Source: Rhabdornis inornatus
Lineage: Eukaryota > Chordata > Aves > Passeriformes > Rhabdornithidae
NCBI GenBank assembly: GCA_013397075.1
Contig: VWZS01006721.1
Coordinates: 1,751,003 to 1,815,002 of the forward strand
Length of the DNA: 64,000 bases
Reading direction: 5' to 3'
Made by a program: the position numbers and the translations under genes. How positions within the stretch are numbered: position 1 is the first letter of the stretch; each line of letters opens with the position of its first letter. This document shows positions 25,389 through 36,980 of this stretch, piece after piece. A model generated the notes under the pieces. It saw only the letters and a program-made list of their open reading frames with translations, had not been told where the DNA came from and searched no databases.

Positions 25389-28300
25389 CCTCCTTTATAT
25401 TTATCTATTCAATTTTGAGCCTGCTCTCTCTATTTTATCACCTGAAAGACAAGTGTCTACATCACTTTTGTTGCATCCAAGTTATTTTGGGATGTGCCAC
25501 TGAAAGGTTCTTTAATTAATATTATAAATTAACCACAGCCATGCCATCATGTGTTAGGGTGAAGACTCGTTCTTGGCAACTCAGGAGAAATGGAAAAGCT
25601 ATGGAAAGTGATGCACATTCCTGCTTGAAAATACTGCAGAAAGTAGGAGTAAGCTTGTATCTCAGTAGGAAAATTCAGTCCAGGAAAAATCTTTTTCAAT
25701 ATCAGTTCAGCTGTGTCAGTGTCACTCTAAGTACAAAAAATAAATTGTGGTCATTGTTATGTGTGGCGGTCATGAATTCCATCTCAGGACAGCAGAAATA
25801 AAAATAATTGCCCAACTATCCATTGAGATCAGTGGAGCTTCTCTGGACAGTCTAGACAGAGAGTCTTACCCTATTTGAAGTCCTGTTGGCTAGCAGCAGG
25901 AGAAATGGGGCTTGAAAAGAACAGAAATATCAAGGCTTTGCTATTTTACAGATGTCATTGCACCTCTCTCAGGTATTTAGAATATTTTGAAAGTTTTACT
26001 CTGAGGAGAGAAAAAGGACTTTCTTGCTGTCATGGATGTTATCAGACATCTTTCAGCAGCATGAATTGTGCATCCTTTCACTCTTACTTGAAACTTCGAA
26101 ATTTGGGTTGATTGGGTTCAGCTCATGTTATGTATGGGAGATGGTGAAACTTCTAAGGGATGTTCTCGTAAAACCTCATTTTTCTTTAATGCCCAGAATT
26201 TACCTCACTGAAGACTACAAAAAGATGCAATTGAACACTTGTATTTAGTTTCTGTTTAGCTGCTGTAACAGAGCCAATGTTGTTGACATTGTTTGTCTTA
26301 TGTTGTGGACACTAATTTGATTTAATACCACCAACCTCAATTAGAAGCAATTAATTCTCGCTATTATTTGCGTAGTGGAACCATATGAGTGTAATGAGAA
26401 TATACTGAGGAGCTCTGGAAACCTGGGTAGCAATTATCAGTAAAGTGCATGTTAGTGTGGCAGTAACCATCTGGATTTCCCCAGTTACCCCTGCATGGTT
26501 TGCCTAAGTGTTCTAGAAAGGCTAATATCCTTGATTAGTTTGGAAGCACAGATAATTAATTACGCTCCAGCAGCCAGAAAATATTTAAAAGCTTTTAATA
26601 GCTCTCATAAAAAGAAGAATAAATTTAGAGGCCACCATGAAAACATTGTATCTGTGACCAGCATACTACTAAAAGTGGAGTTTCTAGAATTATATATTGC
26701 CATGGAATATTAACAACAACTGGACCAAGTTTCCTTTCCATGGAATACATAGTGTATTGCATGAAAAGTGCCACTGATTGTGCTTGAATGTTACAAGGTG
26801 AAGTGGCTTTCCACAAAAATTGCCAAGACACCTCAAAAATATTAAAAAGGGTTGTCTAAAAGGTTATTTACTTTTTTTTTTTACTCACACCATGAGTGTC
26901 TCCAGTGTCTAATTTAGATAGGATATTTGATTTTGGTTTGTTCTGCTTAACCTGGGATTTGCTCAGTCTTTCACCATGGCCATGCTGTTTCTCCCTAAGC
27001 TAGCCTAAAGCACCTTGAAGATAATAAATCTCAAAAAATTACCTTTTCTTCAGACTCCATGTATTTTCCTAGTAACAAGATGCAGAAAGAACTTGCTCCA
27101 GGTTTTGAGAGCTGTGTCAGGACAGATATGCGGCAATGTCAGGAAGCCTTATGTGACCTTCCTGGTTTTTTATTTCCTGTAAGAAGCATGAAGGGAAAAG
27201 TTAAAGAGGAGTGTAAGATGTTGCTGTGTAAGGAAAAAGCAGGTAGGGTTGGTTGCCCAAATTAATCTGTATGAGAGTAAGGAAGGACTCTGCTGGTTGG
27301 TCAGTCCATGAGGATCTGAAATAGCTTATAACAAAGGTGTGGGGTTGGTAGGACCTCTGTTTGCAGATGGACATATAGAACTACACAATTAAGTCTTCTT
27401 TAATGATCAGCAGAGGGGAATTTTTAGAAACTGGACCAGTGAAGATGCTGTATAATTTCTGTCGGCCTCCCTCTACAGAGATGGCTGCTCTGCCATCTCA
27501 CTCTTTTTCCTTGTAGTTAATATGGATAAGTCCCTTTTTTGATCCTTTGTCATGCAATGTACTGGAGAAGATGAGGACCTAGGGAACAGGGAAAAGATGT
27601 TTTCAGGATGCCAAAGTTACATAATGGTGCACCATGGATGAGCTGGATGAGGAGAACAAAATGTCCTCACAATTTTAGAAAGTTCTTTTCAGGTTTTGGC
27701 ATGCCCATTGAATCAGTGCATGATGCTAGAAGTCATCTCTTAGCTCTTCTCTATGTGTTGTCGCAAAATCTTAACTGCTTCCAGAATAGAGGCATCTCCA
27801 CTGGTGGTTCATGCTGCTGTACAAAATAACCAAAGAACTGACAGGAAACTGTAATGAAATGGCTCTGGGCAAGCCCAAAAGGATCCAGGATATTTCAGAA
27901 GATAAGCGAAAGCAGGTCTTTCTTCATTGAATTCAGAGTGCCCCTGTGGTACCACTGTGGAATTCCTCATTTTTGAGTAGAGGAAAGCTTTATTTATTCT
28001 ATATGTGATGCCATATTTGATTCCATCTTCCTAATTGTAATCATATGTCCTTGTCCTTAATGCTGAAAGAATAGAGACTGGGTGAACCCTCTGCACACTC
28101 TTAAATATTGTGCAGTTTGCTGGGTAGGCAGAACAACAGAGTGGTTTAAATAAATTACAGCTCCAGGCTCATAAAAGGATGAGTAAATTCCCTCAGGTCT
28201 TCTTAGAGTTTGCTTTTGTGTATTTTGCCATCAGCATACTACAGTTGTACCATTTTTTGAGACAAAAATATGGATGCATGATGCAGTTGCACTGCAGTTA

Positions 28301-29271
28301 AAATAAAGAACAAAAGAAGATGTATTTGTTGCTCCTGGGTTTTTAGTCCCAGGATTGTTTAGCTTTTAGACTACATTGATGTTCAGGCTGCTGTAGGGTG
28401 CTCCCTACATAATGAAGCCTTCTTACATGAAGATCTCTGTTTATGATGCCCAATTCATTGTTAACTGAGGAACTGGATTCCTCCTGTTGACTCGAGAGGC
28501 ATTATGTACCTGTGCAAAAATGCAGAGTCCAGGGGCAGTGATATCATGGAGAAGCAGGGGAGAAGGTGAAATTGCTGAGGTGTTTTCCTGTGAAGCTAAC
28601 TGTAGTCAAAGGAGAACGAACAGAGAAAGAGTTGGTGTCATTAATTCTGTGGATTATGAATTATGTGTTACAAATAGTCATGCAATTTATATAGAAAGCC
28701 CAAAAGAGGACATTTCCACTGCACAGTTAACCAATGTGCATAAAACCTTAACTCAGGACAGATATCCACTCCAGTAATGGGTAGTCACAAATCATTTTTC
28801 AAAGAAAACAATGTAACATCAGAGATCTTTTTTTCCTGCTTTCTGGTGCTGAGTGCTGCTCTGGAAATGGCAGGCAAGCAGTTTTTCCAAGTCGTTTTTA
28901 TGTCAGCTATGAATTGAATGAGGCAAAACTGTGAAATTAATTAAAACTTATTTTGCGGCTGATCAGTCTTTCATTTGTCTTGTCCCCCTTTGGGTTAAAA
29001 GGCATGGAGTGAAAGAGCAAAGGAGGGAGGCCCCATCACTGGGACCACTCATAACCCAGCAATGCCATAGGAACACAATTTTGGAAATGGGGTGCTTGCA
29101 ATTGTTTTATAGATGAAGAAGAAAACTTGTCCCTGCAGCTTAAAGTAAATGAAAATTAGTGTAGGGGTGATGTTCTAAGAGCAAATGAGAATGTTCTTTT
29201 GCATTGTACTTTAGATGTGAAACTAAAGTGTGCAAGACCTTGTGTTATACTCTTAGGCCTGAGATTACCTG
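25389..29271. other. Non-coding DNA, no gene seen
   Basis: Open frames are at most 96 codons (28487-28777 plus), with no recognisable motif. Overlapping frames at 25875-26248 are mutual shadows. I see no CR1 words. A 10-base T run lies near 26873. The stretch appears to be ordinary intergenic or intronic DNA. Confidence 0.68.
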
Positions 29272-29306
29272 ATGTCATAAAACATGATGACACAAATATT
29301 GCTCAT

Positions 29307-29342
29307 TTATGTCACCATAAAGATAAGTTTATGGTGGTATGA
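29307..29342. repeat. Perfect-core hairpin (CACCATAAA/TTTATGGTG)
   Basis: A 9-bp perfect inverted repeat lies at 29313-29321 and 29328-29336 with a 6-base loop. As RNA on the plus strand the stem extends to fifteen pairs (29307-29321 with 29328-29342) if three G-U pairs are allowed. It sits just upstream of a second, larger palindromic structure. No family is recognised. Confidence 0.75.
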
Positions 29343-29371
29343 TCAGTACTACCATTTATGCTATCTAAGTT

Positions 29372-29452
29372 CAGCATTACTAATTGTATCACTATAAAGC
29401 TATTTTATAGTCATATAAACAGTACAGATAATGCTGTCAGGCATCAGCATTA
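29372..29452. repeat. Nested and alternative hairpins built on an 8-mer
   Basis: CAGCATTA occurs at 29372-29379 and 29445-29452, with its complement TAATGCTG at 29429-29436 between them. The middle copy can pair with either neighbour. Pairing with the left copy encloses a second stem, ACTATAAA/TTTATAGT (29391-29398 and 29404-29411, 5-base loop). That inner stem extends outward past one C-C mismatch. The enclosed hairpin is about 65 bases, the size of a microRNA precursor or a small palindromic transposon remnant. Neither is proven, and the long asymmetric internal loop argues against a canonical microRNA. Confidence 0.7.
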
Positions 29453-32400
29453 ATGTTTCAAATAAACCTCCAAACACTTTATCCAGTTATCTTTTATGGT
29501 GCTAATATGCAAGCATTAGGGGCAAGCTCAACATTGTAGCCTGTGATACTGTGGCCAGTTATAATCCAAGAATGAGACAAGGGAATGTCCTTGCACTTTT
29601 CTCTACCTGAAATATTTATTGCCACATTTGCTTTTCATAAATATCTGACTATTACATCTCCAACTGGGGACGTGCAGCAAATACAGCTTTAAGTGCAGGT
29701 CACGCTCTGGGGACCTGCAAGAAGTTCACTTTCTGGGTGAGGGTTCGGTATAGTTCTGTAACTCCTCTTTTTGCTGGAAGAAATAGTGGAAGTTTAGATG
29801 GGAAAGTAATGTTTTTTACTAGAGAGTTCATTGTTATTTTTGGTGCCTCTTGAGCACAGCAGAAAGAAAAAAATGAAAGACCCTTTTTGTGAGAATTAGT
29901 ATTGGGTCTTGTTGCCAGATTCATGTCTCATCTATTTTTTCCATTGAGTTTCTTGAGTGGGAGGATACCTCAGATATGTTAGAGAAAAATAAAAGGAAAA
30001 AATCTTATGTCTCATACACTTTTACTGCTAATTTGCAACTCTAGGTCATAAAGCTGAAAGCATCCAAAAAAAATGTGGTAGGTTTTATGGATCCAGAAGC
30101 AAAGGCACTGACAGAATGCAGGGGTGCACATGATTATTTTATGGTTTAAGGGCTATTAAGCTCAAAAATGGATGACAGATTTCCACATGCAATGTGATCT
30201 CATAAACATTTTTTTTCTGTAGAATGTCATGTTTAACAAAGTTACAAGAAAACGAGCAAGCAAGCAAGCAAAGACTAATACAGAGAAGTCTGCTCAAGTT
30301 GTTGATCAACTTTTCAGGTTGCAGAGAGACATTGGCTTAGTGCAGTGAGGATGGATCAACACCCATGTTATGATACTTCATTGCTGTTGATTCTGGCCAG
30401 CAGCAGGAAGAGCCAGGAAAAAAGTGTTCCAAGATGCCAAAACAGGTGGGGAAACTCAGCAGAGGTGTTTATCTCTTGTCATGGACTGTGTGGAGAAGTT
30501 AGAGGAGCAGCTTAGATGAGATGCTTCCTTTTTCACATGGCTAAAAAGAGGGAGTATAAATTTTCCCTTGTATCTGAATGGTTTGAAAAATTGCACAAGT
30601 AGAACCTAGAAGAGACTTGCAGCACTCATTCAGCCCATCATAGTGGTGCACACCTGGTGCAGCCTGGGGAAGAGGAGTTTCCCAGCACTCCCAGGACACA
30701 TGGATAGCAAGGAAAAAGCCATTCCAGCTCCAGATTTTTCGAATGACAGTACAGTATCCGTCCACTTCAGTAATGAAATTGAACTCTCAAACTTCACTTT
30801 AGAAGACTCTTAGAAATTCAAGCATTTCTGCAGTTTTTCCTGTCTGCAGTTCTGTCCTGGTCTGACAGGTCCTTTTTGAAACTCTGTCCTATAAAAGCTT
30901 GTAAAGTGCTTTTCAAATGGATGCCTAAGAGCTGCTGCAAAGGAAAATAGATCTCTGCATTCAGTATCACTTCTGTTTGATATTTTTCATAAAATGTGAG
31001 ATGATAAAATAACTTTTTTTAATTCTCTCCAGTATACTGATTTTGTGTTCTGCTTTATACCAGAGATGCTGGGTGGTGTTCAAATTACAGAATTTAAAAT
31101 TTTATAAAACAAGCCCTGCATAAAAGCAGAATTCCTAGAGTCAAACCTCCAAATGGTGAGGGCAGAAAGCTTAAGATCTCCAGACCCAAAATTTTGAAGC
31201 AGTGAAATGCAATGTATTAACCTCCTACTCAAATTTTAACCAAAAGGGGAAATTGTCCTACTTAGGTTGGTCTTGGAATACATGGTCAAAATGTGATTCA
31301 GTTAAAACATTACACAGGCTGCAAGGTGAAAGCAGGAAAACTTGCTCAAGTTCCCAAAATGCATGCTTCCACGTGTACAGCCCTGATGAATATTCAAGGT
31401 GTTTATTTCAACATTCTAAATAGGATGCTTCAGAGACACAGTAGTATGCTTCCCACAGTGCTCCTTCCGGGGCTGTGACCTTCTGGATAGGTCAAGAAAA
31501 AGTGAGGATCTGTAATGTCATTTGGGATTCTCTGTGAAGCCTATTCTAAGGGGGACACATTTTGTGATTATAAACATGAAAGAGGAGCCTCTCATTGGAA
31601 AACAAGACTTTTAGTCTAGACCTATTTACCAGATTTTTATATGGTAGGATTTCTAAATGTGTTGTAAAAAGGAAAAAAGCGATATCTTTTAATACTTCAC
31701 ATCAAGTCAATTTGTTTTTATAATTGCCTTTCTTTAAAGTAAGACCTCACACAGGGAAGGAATTTATGTAATCTCTTGATTTAAAAACAAGCTGACAGAC
31801 ACAACATAAAACTTGCTTTAGAACTTAGATTTTTAGTTTAGCCACCTTGATTATTCCTTCTAACCAAGTAAAGTTAATTAAAATAAGCTCTCTGTAGAAT
31901 TTAGTCACTTACAAGATCATTAAATACTTTCAGAATAAAGAGTTTGTTTTCCTCTCCTGAAATGAGTAGTGATGCTTTAATATGACTTATCATTGTTGTG
32001 CCTTGACTGTGTCAAAGAGTTTTCATATGGTTTGAATGAAAGGAGCTCTCCAGACTGAGACCTTCCCAAAAAAGATGAGGAGAGAATGCTAGTAAACTAT
32101 CATCTACAATGAAAAGTTTTTAATCTCACTTTGAAAAAAAAATAAAAAGAAAAAAGAAAAAATATGTGGATACATAATGAAAATAGCTGTACATGGTTGG
32201 GTGGTTCTTATACTTGAATTTTGGTGGAAACTGCCTTTTATACGGCTTGTCAAGGGAACATGTATGTTAAGAGAGTAAATTCCTTGGTTTTCCAAGGCAA
32301 TTAGTTGTCTTCTATTTTTTGTTTGACATGAAGTCTCTCTAGCTGTCGTAATTGTAAACAAATCCTTGAAAATATGATGTATAGGTATTCAATGCAGTTA

Positions 32401-33659
32401 TATATGCTTGAGTATGCCAAGAGCTTGAAGCACTAAAAACAAGAACAGCTCCTTTTAGCTTTAACTCAGACACCACTGGTGGCTTCCAAATGTCACCATT
32501 AACTGCTTACCTGTTCATTGAAGCATGGAAAGGAGACAATGGAAGTAAAGGTCTGTGTGGTCTACTCCAAGTGAAAAATCTCACTGGGGTGCAGCAGGAG
32601 AGCAGTTCTTAACGCACAATTAATATCTGCCCTGTCAAGAGAAGGTAGGATTTAAATGCTCAGCAAGACGTGAAATCTATCAAAGAAAAGGCAAAAACAA
32701 ACATCACCCAGAGATGTTTTCTTGCATCTTGAATATTCAAGCAGTCTAGGCAGAAAAATCTTAGTTTGGTTGTTTTGTACGCATCTCATTTACTTATTTT
32801 GAATAAGCAGGCAAAGATAAAGCTGTACAGTATTTTGTAATTCATCCCCTTATCAACTGTCACTGATATCTCAGCTTATGACTTCCACAGATGGAGGGCA
32901 CTCCATAAGATAAGAGGGCACTGACAGAGCCAATCAAATGGTTACTCAGAACTTGATACCTTCCTTCATTCTTTGTGAGATCCTTTAGTGTGTCAGAGAC
33001 GTGAGTAAGGGTCCCAGGATGAGGTTAGTTAAGGACTAGGCAGGACTAGCAGGCATGACAATCTGCTGAGGGCATACATCCATTTTTAGTGGAATATTCT
33101 GAAGGAGGCGGATCAGGAGCTGAAGTAACACAGAGTTGGGCAGTTGTGTAAAATTTTAGCTGGCCCACCATGCTGTTTGGTCTGTATTTGTGAAACACAT
33201 TGGGGTTTGTATTATTGTATTAAAATATTCAAGACTTTCTTCTTTGCCGAAAAGGGTACATTTCAGTTTTCAGACAAGAGATGCTGAACTTTATTGAAGG
33301 CCTTGCTTTTAATGTTGTATGCACTTCTGAGAGTTACATTATTTTTTAAAAAATGGGGGGGAGAGATTAATTAGAAATCCCACAAACTGTAGCAACCCCT
33401 GCAAACAAAACCTTTGGTTTTCCCTCAGTTCTGTGGTATATTTTCCTCAAAGCAGTGGACAAATCCCCTCACACCAGCAAGGAAAGGGAAGCAGAAAATA
33501 CTTCATCAGCTTGGCATTTCTTTCTCTGTGTCAGTTGAATTATTTTTCCAAATTGCCAGGAAGTGCAAGGCAGGTGGCCCTGACCCCAGGCTGTCACACT
33601 GAGAAGTCAGGTCCTTTCTTTTGCGTGGTCAGCTCTAGGCTGACTGTTGCCTTTCTGCC
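29453..33659. other. Non-coding AT-rich DNA, no gene seen
   Basis: Frames reach only 85 codons. A four-unit GCAA repeat lies at 30256-30271 and an A-rich stretch near 32139-32163. I see no CR1, LTR or RNA gene. The frames at 33414-33669 are two readings of one DNA stretch and neither is recognisable. Confidence 0.68.
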
Positions 33660-34090
33660 TTGGGGATGAGCTGCACCGGAGATGTTCAGCACAGCACATT
33701 TAATCCTTCATGCTGACTCAACTGCCTTGGTTTCCTCCTGCTGTTCCATTAGTCTCCTGCTCTGTAGCTATTGATTAGAGGGATACTTGACCCTCTTCCC
33801 AGCAGTCTCTTAAAGTCTAAAAGTTCACTTTTCTCTTGTTCACTCACTGTCTCAGTTGTTTTACTCTGTCCTTTAAGCAGTGTTGCTGGGGGATATTTTG
33901 CCAGTGCAGCTGCTCCCCAGGGCCAAGTATTGGGTTGTGTCTAATTACTCCTCTAATGCACTGTGGTGAATCAGTCCTTTTTCCCATGCACTCCGGGCAG
34001 TAAGGAATAATTCACGACAGCAGCAGAGCTGCTTCACAGGAAGCTGGAAAGGAGAAGCCAGGAGCTGAGTTTACTGAACACAGCCAAAGA
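33660..34090. promoter_or_regulatory. Candidate conserved non-coding block
   Basis: Unique sequence with balanced composition contains several homeodomain-type words (CTATTGATTAGAG near 33769, TCTAATTACTCCTCTAATGCA near 33940), TGACTCA-like words and a GGAATAATTCAC word near 34003. It lies between AT-rich flanks and has no long open frame or repeat signature. A regulatory role is inferred from texture only. Confidence 0.22.
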
Positions 34091-35636
34091 AACAAGAGGG
34101 GCAGATTTGGGCATAGGGGTTTGGAGCCTTGCAGCCCTAAAATCATATATTTTGCATGTGGGCTTGAAAAGTCTGATTTCAAGCGATAGATCCATCACAG
34201 TTTTTCATTACAGCTCTTTCATATTACGTTGGTATTTGCCATTCACATTAACCGTGCACCTCCTACACTTTATGCAGTGAAGCAAGTAGGCAATAAAAAG
34301 TTGAAAGCAATCAAAAAGCAAAAGTAACAGATCAAGTTAGGGAATTGTTGAGACAAATGTGCCTCTAGTCTGTCGTTAAGAATAAGAGGTGTAGGGGTAC
34401 TGGGCACCTTATATAAAAGACATGCATCCCTAAAGACCTCCAGTGACATCTAAAATAAGTTCTTCATTGCAACTTGCTTGTGTTTTCTTTTGAAACGTGA
34501 TAAACCCACAGGTGAGTTTTAAGGCTTATATGTTCAGGTATGAAATACACAGATTCCATTCCTTTTTAATTATTCCCTCAGACATAGTGGTGAAATAGCT
34601 GATAAGGGGGGGAAGAAAAGTATCTGTTCAGGTTGTGATGTGGGGATTCCTGTGGTCATGCCCATTATAACTTGGACAGTACTGGGGGGGCTGGGTTAAA
34701 AAGCAAAAGACTGGTGAGGAAGATTGTACATTGCTCAGGTGACCTTGCAGTTGGGAATAATTCTTGATAAGCCTGTGTGAATAGCAGGTCAGTAATCCTC
34801 TAGCATGGACTGAGTTTAATGGTGCCTGCACCTCTGATTTTGTACATCTGCCCAGGCATTCTTTGGGGATACCCCAATTATCAAGGTAACAGAAATAAAT
34901 TTCCTCTTTGCATTCGAGCCATGAGTCTGTGGTTGCTCCAGCTGCCTGATGGTGTCAACTCACACAGCCAGAGACACTATACAGGAGTGGGCACTTTTCG
35001 CAAAATGGACAAAATGCCCATTTCACTGTGTTGTGCATACCTGGCTTCACAGATATTAAACACCCAACTGCAACATACAGTGCATGAGTCAAAGGAATCA
35101 ATAGGAATGCTTTCCAGGGCTGGAAATATAGATTTCGCTGTGAAATACAGGACATCTACCAGTCTGTTCAATAGAGCCAGTTTGCTTCTGTAACTTTATC
35201 TGAATTTTCCCTTTTTTATACCTAGAACAATGCAACAGCAATATGAGACCATAAACTTTAGAAAGGTGATGCTGCCTTTTACATCCTGGAATTGGAATCT
35301 TTCCTTTCCATGCCAAATCTCCAAGGTCAGAGCATTTGATCACTGCTGAGAACAGTTTTCTAAAACTCCAGAAGCATTAGTCATTGTGCTTCTCAACTTT
35401 TCTATTTCTGTGATTCCATTGATTTCCACAGGTCTGAGTTACAGCTATGCAAAACTGCACTAAAGCAGGAGAAAATTGAGCTGCTTGCAAGGATACTTCC
35501 TTAATTACAGATGACAATTTTTGCCTGATCTTAAGGTAAATTTTCTACTTTTTTTTTTCAATTCTTCTATCCAATGTTACTTCCTCACCTTTTAGATAAT
35601 TTAAAGGTTTTTTGTTTTTTTTTCTGCAAACTTACA
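34091..35636. other. Non-coding DNA, no gene supported
   Basis: The largest frame is 124 codons (34819-35193 plus). Three minus-strand frames overlap it over the same bases, and it shows no domain or splice context. A seven-base G run lies near 34684. The end of the stretch is a pyrimidine-rich tract with a TTACAG acceptor-like word at 35632-35637, next to the CR1 scrap. Confidence 0.65.
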
Positions 35637-35740
35637 GGAGAGACCTTATTGCTCTCTGCATCTACCTGAAAGGAGACTGTAACGAAGTGGTGGTCAGTCT
35701 TTTTTCCCAGTTCAGCCTGGACAAACAGTGGGAAATGGGG
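35637..35740 (+). mobile_element. CR1 scrap from the RT-end region, truncated both sides
   Basis: The bases 'gagagaccttattgctctctgcatctacctgaaaggagactgtaacgaagtggtggtcagtc' (read in pieces, 35638-35700) and the following 'ttttcccag' match the CR1 region encoding the reverse-transcriptase tail. The 35612-35881 frame reads 'RRDLIALCIYLKGDCNEV' and then 'VSLFSQ', against the family pattern 'RDLIALYNYLKGGC...VGLFSQ'. The 3' UTR and terminal repeats are absent, so the copy is truncated at both ends. It starts directly behind a good splice-acceptor-like sequence. Confidence 0.85.
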
Positions 35741-36599
35741 AGTACTGGCATTTCCTTGGTAACCAGCATATTTCGGTCTGATTCCTTTGCAAACACTGCT
35801 AATTCAGTACTTATGTCAATGACATCTGAGATAGAAAGTCCTTTGCTGGCAAGGTCTTTAAAATTTCAATGTATTGTTTAAGAATCAATAGAGGAGTATT
35901 TAGAGCAGCTTTCTGAGGCTGAATGCTCAGCAGGCTTAAGAATGGAACTGCATCCTTAAATATTTTTGTGATCGAGGCCCTTTCCTTCTCCTTGAATAAA
36001 TCTATTCAATTAGTTTATGAGATTTTGATTTCTTTCTTCTGCAGTTTTCTTTCAATAACAGTTTACTATAGGACTATTCAAACAGTAACTAGCATCCTGT
36101 CTGCTCCCATCAAATAAATCTGTAGTGACTTATGCATGAATACTAAATAATAAACTGTAAGATTGTGCATGTGATTTTTTTTTTAAAGAATATTAACATA
36201 ACTGCGTTTTTCTCTTGGATTTTGATTCTTCTGGCTTTACCGTCATGCTAACAAAGCTGAGGTGCATATGAGAAAATAGCTTTATCTTCCTCAAATACCA
36301 ATCTCTTACAAGTGTTCCTGCAAAAGAATGGCTTTTGGAACATCTCCCAAACCAACAGATTTCAACTCTGTCAGCTTTCAATAGAAAGTAATTTTAGATT
36401 TAAATTCCTTTCACTGCAAACATCTTTTCTGTGTGCCCCAAGACAGTCTCAAGCACTATTGGAACAGAATCAGTGAAGATCATTACAAAGGATAAAACCC
36501 AAAAAAAAGGATTATGTGTCCTTGAGTCCACCCCGTTCAGGAGTCAGGCAGCATGCTAGGATCTGCTGAGTTACAGGACTTTGCAAAATAAACACAATG
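35741..36599. other. Non-coding AT-rich DNA, no gene seen
   Basis: There is nothing recognisable beyond AT-rich DNA. Frames are at most 64 codons. An 11-base T run spans 36176-36186. Confidence 0.68.
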
Positions 36600-36980
36600 C
36601 ATGGCCTTAAGCCATGACCATGTGGTAATTTTTGCAGTCATGCATTGGATCTCCATTCAGGATTGGAGACCCATTTCTGCCTCGGTTCGGACAGAGCACG
36701 AGATACAGACTAATGTTTTTTCTGAAGAACAGAACCTGTCTTTAGGATTCTAGCATAGGGAGAATGGAAATTTTTCACTGCAGTTTTTTAGCAATTTAAT
36801 CTGCCCTTCTCCAAGCAGGTCATGCTGAATGAGACCCTTCTGCTTCCCCCAGGCTATGTCAAATTAGTGAATGCCCCTAATCTCACTCAGTAGTGAGCTT
36901 GTGAAGCAGGCGGCTGCAGTCTGTTACAGAAAATCTTTTTCATTTATTTAAGCGTGCTCTCCCTCCCTTTGGCTCGCTGT
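36600..36980. promoter_or_regulatory. Candidate conserved non-coding block
   Basis: Non-repetitive sequence includes 'attcaggattggagacccatttctg' in pieces (about 36655-36680), 'gcaatttaatctgccc', 'caggtcatgctgaatgagac', 'caaattagtgaatgcccctaatc' in pieces and 'catttatttaagcgtgctc'. It has palindrome-like factor words and lacks long frames. It is one of several blocks of similar texture between 33 and 46 kb. Conservation cannot be judged here. Confidence 0.2.
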
